From the NCBI GenBank assembly GCA_009773075.1, contig WOUX01000165.1:1-5817 (forward strand): a DNA stretch of 5,817 bases, given 5' to 3'. Numbering within the stretch: position 1 is the first letter of the stretch; every line of letters starts with the position of its first letter. Below the pieces are notes generated by a model. That model had not been told where the DNA came from and did no database searches. It saw only the letters and a list, made by a program, of their open reading frames with translations. The translations under genes were made by a program, and so were the position numbers. Source of the stretch: a bacterium. GTDB taxonomy: Bacteria; Desulfobacterota; UBA8473. Below are positions 1-5,817 of the stretch, piece after piece.

Positions 1-702
1 ATCCAGCTTTATCTTTGTGAGTTCTAAGAAATCCCGAACCGAGTCAATATGCACCGTGTTACCCGGCGAGTTCCACTGGTGCAACACTAAACCAAACCCG
101 GCCGAGCTATCAGAAAAGGCTGGACAAAAGATAGGGACCCGTTTACGATAGCACGTGTGGACTATAGAATTCCGGTCTTTGCCATTCTGCTCAATCCATC
201 GACCCATTTCGTCGATGAACTCACGTGAGCTAAGCGTTCTTGGAGCGAGAGATTCGGCTATCTCTGCGATTGTTCTGTCACAGACCTTGAGTTCCTCTTC
301 ATTAAGAAATGTATCGTAGATTCGATCAATACCTAACTTTTGCAGGTGATGGTCGTCTACATGCTTACTGCCAATATAATGTTTGAATCCAAGAGCCTCA
401 AAAAAGTCCTGGTCGACTATGTTTGCGCCAGTGGCCACGATAGCATCAACCATGTTATATTCTACCATGTCGATAATGACCTGCTTTAAACCTGCACTGA
501 TTAAACTACCTGCTAGCCCTAAGAGTATAGTGCAATCTTTGTCCCTTAGCATGCTCTCGAAGTGCTCGGTCGCTCGAGAGACATCTCTACTGGTGAATGC
601 CATATGTGCCATTGCCTTCACAAGGCCACGCATATCCAGGTTCTTGATGTCAATGTGCCTGATCGCTTCGTTCAAGAGCTGCTTATTTGTGTTCTTGTTC
701 AT
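1..702 (-). CDS. Deoxyhypusine synthase-family protein (homospermidine-synthase-like), C-terminus beyond window
   Basis: The first 234 codons of an open frame running off the left edge are visible. The family resemblance is strong. Residues 62-72 (GLAGSLISAGL) and 89-99 (VATGANIVDQD) match NAD-binding segments of deoxyhypusine synthases, and 190-203 (PIFCPAFSDSSAGF) matches the conserved 'P.F.PA..D.S.G' block. The catalytic lysine of this family lies further C-terminal and is outside the window. The family transfers an aminobutyl group from spermidine, or related amine chemistry, using NAD in the cytoplasm. In bacteria, which mostly lack hypusine, members are usually filed as deoxyhypusine-synthase-like or homospermidine biosynthesis proteins, so a polyamine product is more likely than eIF5A modification (inference). 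The ATG at 702 is chosen because AAGGTGG precedes it by 7 bases. It lies 94 bases downstream of speD on the same strand, which supports a polyamine operon. Confidence 0.9.
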   Translation of the reverse strand, partial: MNKNTNKQLLNEAIRHIDIKNLDMRGLVKAMAHMAFTSRDVSRATEHFESMLRDKDCTILLGLAGSLISAGLKQVIIDMVEYNMVDAIVATGANIVDQDFFEALGFKHYIGSKHVDDHHLQKLGIDRIYDTFLNEEELKVCDRTIAEIAESLAPRTLSSREFIDEMGRWIEQNGKDRNSIVHTCYRKRVPIFCPAFSDSSAGFGLVLHQWNSPGNTVHIDSVRDFLELTKIKLD

Positions 703-791
703 ATACTGACCACCTTGTTGGGTCTTAAATAAGGACTTTCATTTAATGCTATGGGTGAGACCGGTGTACGCAAAAAACTCTTCATCGGCAT
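699..791 (-). CDS. Possible 30-residue ORF between speD and the DHS-family gene
   Basis: A short frame begins 5 bases after the speD stop. It ends with a TGA that overlaps the next gene's ATG in an ATGA arrangement. It starts MPMKSFLRTPVSPIALNES and ends in KVVSI. No strong Shine-Dalgarno is visible; the bases before the ATG are AGAGA, and a second in-frame ATG lies two codons on. The tight packing suggests translational coupling or a leader peptide. Alternatively it could be a remnant: the 'FL.TPV.PI' start loosely resembles N-termini of some DHS proteins, which would imply a frameshifted extension. It could also be chance. I do not recognise the product. Confidence 0.3.
   Translation of the reverse strand: MPMKSFLRTPVSPIALNESPYLRPNKVVSI
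710..716 (-). promoter_or_regulatory. Ribosome binding site of the DHS-family gene
   Basis: AAGGTGG sits 7 bases before the ATG at 702 and fixes the start of the DHS-family gene. It lies inside the last codons of the small ORF at 699-791, so translation of that ORF could affect access to it. Confidence 0.7.
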
Positions 792-796
792 TCTCT

Positions 797-1222
797 CTAT
801 CCAACCATGTTTAGTCGTTCTTTGTATACTATATCAGTAGCCAAACGGATATCTCTTGGAAATTCTAAGCCTCTATTCAATAGTTTGACCTCAGTTTTTG
901 TTAGGCAAAACATATCTTTTATTAAATGAATGGCATTGTCTGAATCAAATGTTTTGCAAGAAAAAATGTCTAAGCTCAGATACTGCTTCAAAGGAAAGGT
1001 ATGGATGCTTATATGGCTTTCAGCTATAAGGACAACCCCTGATAACCCCCAATCTTCGGGTTTCTTTCCAAGGTATTTAAACACATACGGCGGCATAATT
1101 TTTGTCATTTCCATCTTCTCAGGATAAGTATCCAGAAAATTATAGATCAATTCTATATTTTCCATTTTTTTACTGTTACCACCATACCCATCTACTATTA
1201 GATGTTGTCCAAAATAATCCAT
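797..1222 (-). CDS. speD: S-adenosylmethionine decarboxylase proenzyme (class 1b SpeD)
   Basis: SpeD decarboxylates S-adenosylmethionine, giving the aminopropyl donor for spermidine synthesis. The protein has 141 residues, typical of the short prokaryotic class 1b form. The self-cleavage site is AESHISIHTFP: the break would fall between Glu68 and Ser69, with Ser69 becoming the pyruvoyl cofactor. His74 and Cys89 follow at the +5 and +20 spacing of the processing and catalytic residues in the Thermotoga-type enzyme, so it looks active. The N-terminus FGQHLIVDGYG is also typical. I start at the ATG at 1222 (MDYFGQHL) because AAAGGAGGT precedes it by 10 bases. An upstream in-frame start at 1255 would add 11 residues and place the ribosome site inside the gene. 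It is the first gene of the polyamine pair, with a long untranslated stretch ahead of it. Confidence 0.96.
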   Translation of the reverse strand: MDYFGQHLIVDGYGGNSKKMENIELIYNFLDTYPEKMEMTKIMPPYVFKYLGKKPEDWGLSGVVLIAESHISIHTFPLKQYLSLDIFSCKTFDSDNAIHLIKDMFCLTKTEVKLLNRGLEFPRDIRLATDIVYKERLNMVG

Positions 1223-1232
1223 CTTTCCAAAT

Positions 1233-1241
1233 ACCTCCTTT
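1233..1241 (-). promoter_or_regulatory. Ribosome binding site of speD
   Basis: AAAGGAGGT is a near-perfect anti-16S match, 10 bases before the ATG at 1222. It decides the speD start in favour of MDYFGQHL over the longer frame that begins at 1255. Confidence 0.85.
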
Positions 1242-1331
1242 ATCTTTAATATCAATGATCATCCATAGAATAGAGACTAAATGAACTATAGTCTTCTTTC
1301 AAACCCTAAGATGTATTACTGTTCAGGTGGA

Positions 1332-1391
1332 TAGGCTGTAGGCGGTTAGCCTGTAGGAGGAAATTATGCGTGACTAACAGCCTTCAGCCTA
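1332..1391. repeat. Imperfect inverted repeat, 18-base arms
   Basis: Arm 1332-1349 (TAGGCTGTAGGCGGTTAG) pairs with arm 1374-1391 (CTAACAGCCTTCAGCCTA) at 16 of 18 positions, around a 24-base loop. The loop holds GGAGG followed by ATG and a three-codon frame (M-R-D-stop) on the plus strand. The left arm also starts a loose short repeat, GGCTGTAGG then GCCTGTAGG. No T tract follows either arm, so it does not look like a simple terminator. It could be an RNA stem-loop in the speD leader or an intergenic repeat element. Confidence 0.6.
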
Positions 1392-1530
1392 AATAACCTC
1401 CTTTATAGATTGAAGCGTAAAGGTCAAGATTCTTGTTCCAGAAAACTACAATTTATGAAAACTGTAACAGACTTCTTGCTAAAGAAAAATCGGGAAACTA
1501 AAGAGCCAGCATTCTTAATTTTCTGACTCT

Positions 1531-1604
1531 GGGGGAAGCGTGGTGGGATATAATAGGAGGTATTTGTTTTCTATTTAGCGCTACCCCCAATCCACCATCC
1601 TTCC
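1531..1604. repeat. Overlapping inverted repeats with two alternative stems
   Basis: Two pairings compete for the same left arm. Bases 1534-1546 (GGAAGCGTGGTGG) match 1592-1604 (CCACCATCCTTCC) at 11 of 13 positions. Bases 1531-1540 (GGGGGAAGCG) match 1579-1588 (CGCTACCCCC) at 9 of 10. The central part contains TATAATAGGAGGTATTTG on the plus strand. The structure could switch between two folds if transcribed, but no associated gene start makes this more than an inference. Confidence 0.5.
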
Positions 1605-1652
1605 GATGCTTAGCCTCTTATTATCTGCATCACCTTCATCTGCCGTATCCAT
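1581..1652 (-). CDS. Possible 23-residue acidic small ORF
   Basis: A short frame starts MDTADEGDADNKRLSIGRM and ends VDWG. AGGGGG lies 4 bases upstream of the ATG and could serve as a weak ribosome site. Its 3' end overlaps the right arms of the inverted repeat at 1531-1604. The N-terminal half is rich in Asp and Glu. I do not recognise it; it may be a leader peptide of the speD transcript or chance. Confidence 0.2.
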   Translation of the reverse strand: MDTADEGDADNKRLSIGRMVDWG

Positions 1653-1721
1653 AAAACCCCCTATCTATTAAAAATGTTCTATTTAATTAAGAATATCAAA
1701 TCTAAGATTAAATACATTAAC

Positions 1722-1746
1722 TGACAGGAAATGTCAAGATTTTTTT
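1722..1746 (+). terminator. Weak hairpin plus T tract
   Basis: TGACA, loop GGAAA, TGTCA forms a 5-base-pair stem. Three bases after the stem comes a run of seven T residues (1740-1746) on the plus strand. The stem is short and AT-rich, and no plus-strand gene lies upstream, so terminator function is doubtful. On the minus strand the T tract would become an A tract ahead of the hairpin, so it would not terminate recJ transcription. Confidence 0.2.
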
Positions 1747-1909
1747 GAGATTATATTATTATAAAGCGTTATTATTAGTTGACCATTAAGCGCACAGCGA
1801 GCCTGGAGAAAAACCCATGAATCAACAATTGAATAATTTGTAAATTACTGATATTATTAAACATTATTTTTTGAAAACCCTTAAAAATGGACTTATTCTA
1901 CAGGCTCAA

Positions 1910-2098
1910 CTACCCCACAACCTGTATATCCTTCAATCTCAATTGAATGGTCCTTGTCCCATTCCAGTCGTTGATTTGAGGAACAAAGGCTGCCTTTATG
2001 CATTGGTTAAGGGAGAAAATATCCTTTCCCATATTAAAGCCAATGGCATCGTATAAAATCCCACCCTCTTTTATGAAATAGAGAGCACTGAAGAGCAA
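1910..2098 (-). pseudogene. recJ: Detached C-terminal end of RecJ, out of frame with the main recJ frame
   Basis: This frame overlaps the last 28 bases of the main recJ frame and is offset by one base. It continues with clear RecJ C-terminal sequence: FIKEGGILYDAIGFNMGKD corresponds to the family's 'DAIGF' segment, and INDWNGTRTIQLRLKDI to the conserved 'IN.WNG...QL.LKDI' end of the OB-like domain. The only available start is a TTG at 2098 without a Shine-Dalgarno, so independent translation is unlikely. Similarity begins abruptly at SALYFIKEGG. The 'VVG..HLK' segment normally lying between NPEP and DAIGF is absent. This points to a small deletion with loss of frame rather than a separate gene. 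Confidence 0.85.
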
Positions 2099-3591
2099 AA
2101 AGTGGGTTCCGGGTTAGAAGGCCCAAATGGGGACAATATCTCCAGCTTTCCTAAGAATTCCTCTGTTAATTCTCTTAGGGTTATTTGAGCATCGATACGT
2201 ATCCTTGGGATGAAATCCTCTTCTGATAGTGTCTTCTTTACTATCTCCTCAAAAAGATTCTGAAACCCCGGGATATTTTTTCCATCAATTGTTAAGCCTG
2301 CAGCGTACTTGTGTCCCCCAAAGCCTTTCAAAAGATCAGCACAGCCTTGTAAGCCTTCATAGAGGTGAAAACCCTCAATGCTCCTGGCAGATCCTTTGCC
2401 TATTCCCCCATCCAGGCTAATCATGACCGTAGGCTTATAATACTCTTCAGCTAATCTGGATGCTACTATACCTATTACCCCTGGATGCCAGTCAGGTGAT
2501 GCCAGAATAATCGTCTTCCGAGAGAGTAACCCCTCATTATTTTCAACAAGCCCTTTCGCTTCCTCAATGATACAATTCTCAATCTGCTGCCTTTGTGTAT
2601 TTTCTAAATCGAGAACACTTGCTATGTCTTCTGCCTCTTTCAAATCCTTAGTAATGAGTAGTCGAGCACTGTCGTCCCCTTTACTCAATCTACCGGCAGC
2701 ATTTATTCTGGGGGCAAGCCTGAATCCAACCATGCCGGGGGTTATAACGGCATCCTTTAACCCGCTCACTTTTTTTAAGGCAACTATCCCAGGCCTTGAG
2801 CTATTGGTCAACTCCTCCAAACCAAATTTAACGAATATACGATTCTCGTCAGTTAATGGCACAATATCGGCTATAGTACCCAGGGCAACCAGGTCAAGAT
2901 ACTCCTTTAGATTAGGAACCTTTTGGTTGTTCCAAAACCCCATATCCCTCAATTTTGTTCGAAGAGCAATAATCAGATTAAAGGCTATTCCCACCCCTGC
3001 CAGTGATTTAAACGGAAAATTACATCCCTTCTGTTTGGGGTTCAATATGGCGTATGCTGGTGGGAGAACATCAGGAATCTCATGATGGTCTGTAATGATT
3101 ACATCAATACCGTTTCTTTGTGCAAAGGTAATCTCCTGAAAATCCATTATCCCGCAGTCTACAGTGATCAAAAGCTTGGTCCCAAGGCTACTTATTTTCT
3201 CCAATGCCTCAGAGTTCAGTCCATATCCTTCAGATAACCTGTGAGGGATATAATAAGACACATCGGCATTTACCTCTCGGAGGAAGGTTATTAGTACTGC
3301 TACAGATGTAATGCCATCTACATCATAATCACCATAAATAATTATCTTTTCATTTTCAAAGATTGCCTTAATAATCCGTTCCAATGCCTTTTCCATATTC
3401 TTCATCATAAGGGGAGAATGGAGGTGAGATAAACTTGGAAATAGGAATTGATGTGCCTGCAGGGCGTCCTTTATCTCTCTGTTTATAAGAACTTGAGCTA
3501 CAATTGTGGAAATGCCTAGTTCCTGTGATAAAAGCCTTTGAGTCCCTTCGTCTGGTTCTTTAATACACCACCTTTTTTTCATCATTTGCAT
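2071..3591 (-). CDS. recJ: Single-stranded-DNA-specific exonuclease RecJ, truncated at the C-terminus
   Basis: RecJ degrades single-stranded DNA 5' to 3' in recombination and mismatch or base-excision repair. All DHH-phosphoesterase motifs are present: YGDYDVDG at 86-93, VDCG at 144-147, TDHHE at 167-171 and GTIADIVPL at 238-246, giving the Asp/His metal ligands. NAAGR (297-301) and WHPGVIGIVASR (368-379) follow, with GSARS (400-404) and the DHHA1 motif GFGGHKYAAG (423-432). The OB-like C-terminal domain begins, then the frame ends at residue 506, just after PFGPSNPEPTF; RecJ proteins of this type usually have about 560-580 residues. The rest is encoded at 1910-2098 in another frame. The catalytic core is intact, so partial activity is possible, but loss of the C-terminal DNA-binding part would probably weaken it. 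The start at 3591 has only a weak TAGG upstream; nearby ATG codons at residues 3 and 4 are alternatives. Confidence 0.93.
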   Translation of the reverse strand: MQMMKKRWCIKEPDEGTQRLLSQELGISTIVAQVLINREIKDALQAHQFLFPSLSHLHSPLMMKNMEKALERIIKAIFENEKIIIYGDYDVDGITSVAVLITFLREVNADVSYYIPHRLSEGYGLNSEALEKISSLGTKLLITVDCGIMDFQEITFAQRNGIDVIITDHHEIPDVLPPAYAILNPKQKGCNFPFKSLAGVGIAFNLIIALRTKLRDMGFWNNQKVPNLKEYLDLVALGTIADIVPLTDENRIFVKFGLEELTNSSRPGIVALKKVSGLKDAVITPGMVGFRLAPRINAAGRLSKGDDSARLLITKDLKEAEDIASVLDLENTQRQQIENCIIEEAKGLVENNEGLLSRKTIILASPDWHPGVIGIVASRLAEEYYKPTVMISLDGGIGKGSARSIEGFHLYEGLQGCADLLKGFGGHKYAAGLTIDGKNIPGFQNLFEEIVKKTLSEEDFIPRIRIDAQITLRELTEEFLGKLEILSPFGPSNPEPTFCSSVLSIS

Positions 3592-3786
3592 GTCAGAAGC
3601 CTAATCCAGGGGCTATTGGAAATATTCTTGCGGCTTTCATATGGAAGAATTATAGCCAACTGAGACTCGAACCTCAAGAGAATTCTTCAAATGTTTGGAA
3701 AAGGGGATTTTTCAGGGCGAACTAATTGGATCTTCGGAGATGGTGCTAAGGGAGAAGGTATTTCGCTGAGTGGACTATTTGACTGA

Positions 3787-5004
3787 TTATGGAATTTCAG
3801 TGCCTTTAGCTATAACCACTATCCCTGACTCACTTACAAAAAACCGCTTTCTGTCCGTTTCCAGGTCATAACCGATCTCTGTTTTTGGAGGTATCTTTAT
3901 TCTTTTATCTATGATAGCCCTCCTGATCTTAGAATGTCTGCCTACCTCTACACCTTCCATCAAAACGGATTCCCTAATATCAGCGTAACTGTTGATCCTA
4001 ACACGGGGAGAAAGGACAGAGTTTTGCACCCTGCCGCCGCTAATTATACATCCCCCGGAAACCATAGAATCGAGACAGATACCCAACCTTCCACCGGGAT
4101 ATTCCTGCGCAAAGACAGTCTTGGCAGGAGGATAATGACCTTGATAGGTACGTATGGGCCAGTCAGAGTCATAAAGGTTCAGGGCTGGATCCGGTGCAAC
4201 CAGGTCCATATTGGCATCAAAGTAAGCATCGATGGTACCAACATCCCTCCAGTATTTGGCTTCCTTTTTGTTCTCATCTCTAAAGTTATGGGCAAAAACC
4301 CTCACTTTGTGGATTATCTCCGGGATAATGTCCTTGCCAAAGTCGTGATTGGTCTCTTTATGGGCATCCTCCTCAAGTGATTCTCTTAAGATGTCGCTAT
4401 TGAAGATATAGACCCCCATGTTGGCAAAGAGGGGCTGCTTGCTGTCGGGTGAAGCCTCGATTATCTTAGGCTTTTCCTCAAAACCTATCACCCTGTCTTC
4501 TTCATCCACCTTCAGTATACCGAACCGAGATGCGACGGTCTGATCGATCTCTATGGCGGCCACAGTAATATCGGCGCCTTTCTCTTGGTGAAAGGCGAGC
4601 ATTTTAGAATAGTCCATTTTGTAAACATGATCCGATGAGAGGATCAGGAAATACCGGGGATTTACTATATCGGCAAAGTATAAATTCTGATAGATGCTGT
4701 CTGCCGTCCCCTTATACCATTCCCCGCTGGTCCTCATCTGGGCAGGGATCGGAAATATATATTCGTCAAGTTCTGAATCTAACATATCCCACCCCAACCT
4801 CAAATGCCGCTCCAGGGACAGGGATTTGTATTGGGTCAGGACCACAATCTTTCGAACTCTTGAATTGATGCAATTGCTTAATGTGAAGTCGATCAAGCGG
4901 TATATTCCTCCGAAACAGACTGCCGGTTTGGCCCTGTCACGGGTTAATGGATAAAGCCGCTGTCCGCCACCCCCTGCCATGATCATGGCTAGGACGTCCC
5001 TCAT
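3787..5004 (-). CDS. glgC: Glucose-1-phosphate adenylyltransferase (ADP-glucose pyrophosphorylase)
   Basis: GlgC converts ATP and glucose-1-phosphate to ADP-glucose and pyrophosphate, the committing step of bacterial glycogen synthesis. It can also supply ADP-glucose to other glucosyltransferases. At 405 residues it is of normal length. The nucleotide-binding loop GGGGQRLYPLT is at 11-21, followed by AKPAVCFGGIYRLIDF (25-40). WYKGTADS is at 96-103 and SSDHVYKMDY at 123-132. The sugar-phosphate motif FEEKP is at 175-179, ANMGVYIF at 194-201 and YWRDVGTIDAY at 251-261. The C-terminal part from about 300 is the left-handed beta-helix that carries allosteric sites. The ATG at 5004 overlaps the stop of the upstream glycosyltransferase as ATGA, and AGGAGGT lies 12 bases before it, so coupled translation is likely. 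It is followed by 195 bases without a clear terminator, then recJ. Confidence 0.97.
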   Translation of the reverse strand: MRDVLAMIMAGGGGQRLYPLTRDRAKPAVCFGGIYRLIDFTLSNCINSRVRKIVVLTQYKSLSLERHLRLGWDMLDSELDEYIFPIPAQMRTSGEWYKGTADSIYQNLYFADIVNPRYFLILSSDHVYKMDYSKMLAFHQEKGADITVAAIEIDQTVASRFGILKVDEEDRVIGFEEKPKIIEASPDSKQPLFANMGVYIFNSDILRESLEEDAHKETNHDFGKDIIPEIIHKVRVFAHNFRDENKKEAKYWRDVGTIDAYFDANMDLVAPDPALNLYDSDWPIRTYQGHYPPAKTVFAQEYPGGRLGICLDSMVSGGCIISGGRVQNSVLSPRVRINSYADIRESVLMEGVEVGRHSKIRRAIIDKRIKIPPKTEIGYDLETDRKRFFVSESGIVVIAKGTEIP

Positions 5005-5817
5005 AGCTCTCTTGCCACCTCCTCAGTTTTCTTATTCCATACCTCGATGAGATAATCCTTGTGTTCCTCAAACTTTATAGCCTGCTCCTCTACCAGGGCC
5101 TCGGCCTCCTGTAAGGACATCTCCTGGGTTTGCTGGATGAAGGAGGCTACCCGGGCATAGTAGAGGGGGGTCACTAAGTCGATCAGCTTGTTGCGGTTGA
5201 TGCGCCAAGCGTGGAAGGTAGCTGCCAATTCATAGAGTATCTGGATCCATGCATCGGTGGAGAGATTAAAATGGCTCGAATCCATTTCGTAACTCTTTGT
5301 AATCTCGTCGAAACAATCTTTGCAGAATATCTCCTTCCACAGGGAAGAAAACTGCTGGAAGCCGGTCCTGAAATTCTCTATCATTACCTCTACGTTAACG
5401 GCCACAGGCTCAGGTTCCACGTATTCTTCGTGTCCAAAAGTCTCAACAGGTTTGCTGCCCCTGACCTCTTTCCAGTAGGTTTCAAAGCGTTCCATGAGGG
5501 AAAAAAGGGTCCAGATAACCTGACGGAACATGGGGCCCAGGTGCTGTCCCGGGTCCTTGGCATCGTGGATCTTAGCTCCCAGATTGGACTGGCAGACACT
5601 AAACCCTTGCGTGATAGCGTTGGTGGTCATCCAGATGTCTATCCCATACCGGGCCACGTCCGTTCCCCAAACGTCCTGATCGCTATAGAATCTGGCTAAA
5701 TCCCTGGAGAAGGCGAAGTCCCCCCCTATGGGCTGTCGGATGCGCTTTCCATAAAGGGCGCGAGTGAGATTGTATACGATATTGTTAGTAATAGTTCCAT
5801 CGTACTTGTGCCGGAGG
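5001..5817 (-). CDS. Glycosyltransferase (GT2/GT78/GT81-like), N-terminus beyond window
   Basis: The frame stays open to the right edge, showing 271 C-terminal residues. A GTG at 5657 could be mistaken for the start, but conserved sequence continues upstream of it (LRHKYDGTITNNIVY, then RIRQPIGGDFAFS), so the gene begins outside the window. The GGDFAFS segment and GTDVARYGIDIWMTTNAI resemble the acceptor and catalytic region of GT-A inverting or retaining transferases. LGAKIHDAKDPG carries a histidine (visible residue 84) in the place where glycerate- and phosphoglycerate-glycosyltransferases bind metal. The DXD motif would lie further N-terminal, outside the window. The last 120 residues are helix-rich. 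From context with glgC I infer a nucleotide-sugar transferase of the glucosyl- or mannosyl-(phospho)glycerate synthase kind; the exact donor and acceptor cannot be told. Confidence 0.8.
   Translation of the reverse strand, partial: LRHKYDGTITNNIVYNLTRALYGKRIRQPIGGDFAFSRDLARFYSDQDVWGTDVARYGIDIWMTTNAITQGFSVCQSNLGAKIHDAKDPGQHLGPMFRQVIWTLFSLMERFETYWKEVRGSKPVETFGHEEYVEPEPVAVNVEVMIENFRTGFQQFSSLWKEIFCKDCFDEITKSYEMDSSHFNLSTDAWIQILYELAATFHAWRINRNKLIDLVTPLYYARVASFIQQTQEMSLQEAEALVEEQAIKFEEHKDYLIEVWNKKTEEVAREL
5017..5023 (-). promoter_or_regulatory. Ribosome binding site of glgC, inside the upstream gene
   Basis: AGGAGGT lies 12 bases before the glgC ATG, within the last codons of the glycosyltransferase. 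The spacing is longer than ideal. With the ATGA overlap at 5001-5004, this suggests glgC translation depends partly on ribosomes finishing the upstream gene. Confidence 0.6.

Larger units (their letters stand above)
1242..1909. other. Non-coding stretch between recJ and speD
   Basis: About 670 bases hold no convincing long gene on either strand. The region contains two imperfect inverted repeats (1332-1391 and 1531-1604), a possible 23-codon ORF (1581-1652, minus), a short hairpin with a T tract (1722-1746) and AT-rich DNA from about 1660 to 1870. Several GGAGG-type sequences occur without useful start codons. I could not place a confident promoter for speD; TATAGT and TATTCT hexamers near 1270-1295 on the minus strand lack a properly spaced -35. 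The length and structure suggest a leader or decayed DNA. Confidence 0.6.

Noticed and set aside
383..709. 108-residue plus-strand frame
   Set aside because: It is antisense to the clearly conserved DHS-family gene and has no family resemblance of its own.
1223..1255. Longer SpeD start at 1255
   Set aside because: The added 11 residues span the ideal AAAGGAGGT site used by the ATG at 1222 and are not typical of SpeD.
1320..1610. Insertion sequence or miniature transposon bounded by the inverted repeats
   Set aside because: There is no transposase and I found no target-site duplication. The two repeats do not share end sequences.
1871..2056. 61-residue plus-strand frame
   Set aside because: It is the shadow of the displaced RecJ C-terminal sequence on the other strand.
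2060..2110. Programmed -1 frameshift in recJ at the run of five T residues
   Set aside because: The bases do not form a proper X XXY YYZ slippery heptamer in the zero frame, and a conserved segment of the protein is missing, which a frameshift alone would not cause.
3655..3700. tRNA T-arm-like sequence (GGTTCGAGTC on the minus strand)
   Set aside because: Only four stem pairs (TGAG/CTCA) form, and no acceptor stem, anticodon arm or CCA end is visible around it. It is not a tRNA, and a fragment or attachment site cannot be supported.
5001..5657. Complete 218-residue gene starting with GTG at 5657
   Set aside because: The frame remains open to the right edge with 53 further residues matching the same glycosyltransferase family, so the GTG is internal and the gene is partial.

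Overview
All recognisable genes lie on the minus strand and read right to left. In transcription order they are: a glycosyltransferase running in from beyond the right edge, glgC, recJ (disrupted near its 3' end), a non-coding stretch of about 690 bases, speD, a possible 30-codon ORF, and a deoxyhypusine-synthase-family gene leaving past the left edge. Strong Shine-Dalgarno sites, 4-base stop/start overlaps and a prokaryotic class 1b SpeD show that this is bacterial DNA. The mix of a GlgC/glycosyltransferase pair with SpeD and a bacterial DHS-like protein would suit an anaerobic or sulfate-reducing, planctomycete-like or related Gram-negative lineage. The sequence alone does not settle the taxon.

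Right side (3787-5817): the glycosyltransferase stop overlaps the glgC start as ATGA, so the two are probably translationally coupled. GlgC makes ADP-glucose. The partner looks like a GT2/GT78/GT81-type nucleotide-sugar transferase of the glycerate- or phosphoglycerate-glycoside kind. Together they suggest storage-glucan or compatible-solute synthesis.

Middle (1910-3591): recJ encodes a 5'-3' single-strand exonuclease of DNA repair. The conserved reading frame stops early, and the missing C-terminal end continues at once in a different frame. The most economical explanation is a deletion of roughly 40 bases, either real or an assembly error.

Left side (1-1255): speD and the DHS-family gene form a polyamine cluster. 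SpeD supplies decarboxylated S-adenosylmethionine for aminopropyl transfer. DHS-family enzymes do NAD-dependent aminobutyl transfer and in bacteria are linked mainly to homospermidine-type products. Ahead of speD, about 690 bases hold no convincing long gene, but they contain two imperfect inverted repeats, orphan ribosome-binding-site-like sequences and a weak hairpin with a T tract.

I see no mobile element, CRISPR array, tRNA or rRNA, and no clear new defence or biosynthetic system. The points most worth a second look are the recJ break, the polyamine cluster with its possible coupled small ORF, and the structured non-coding region.
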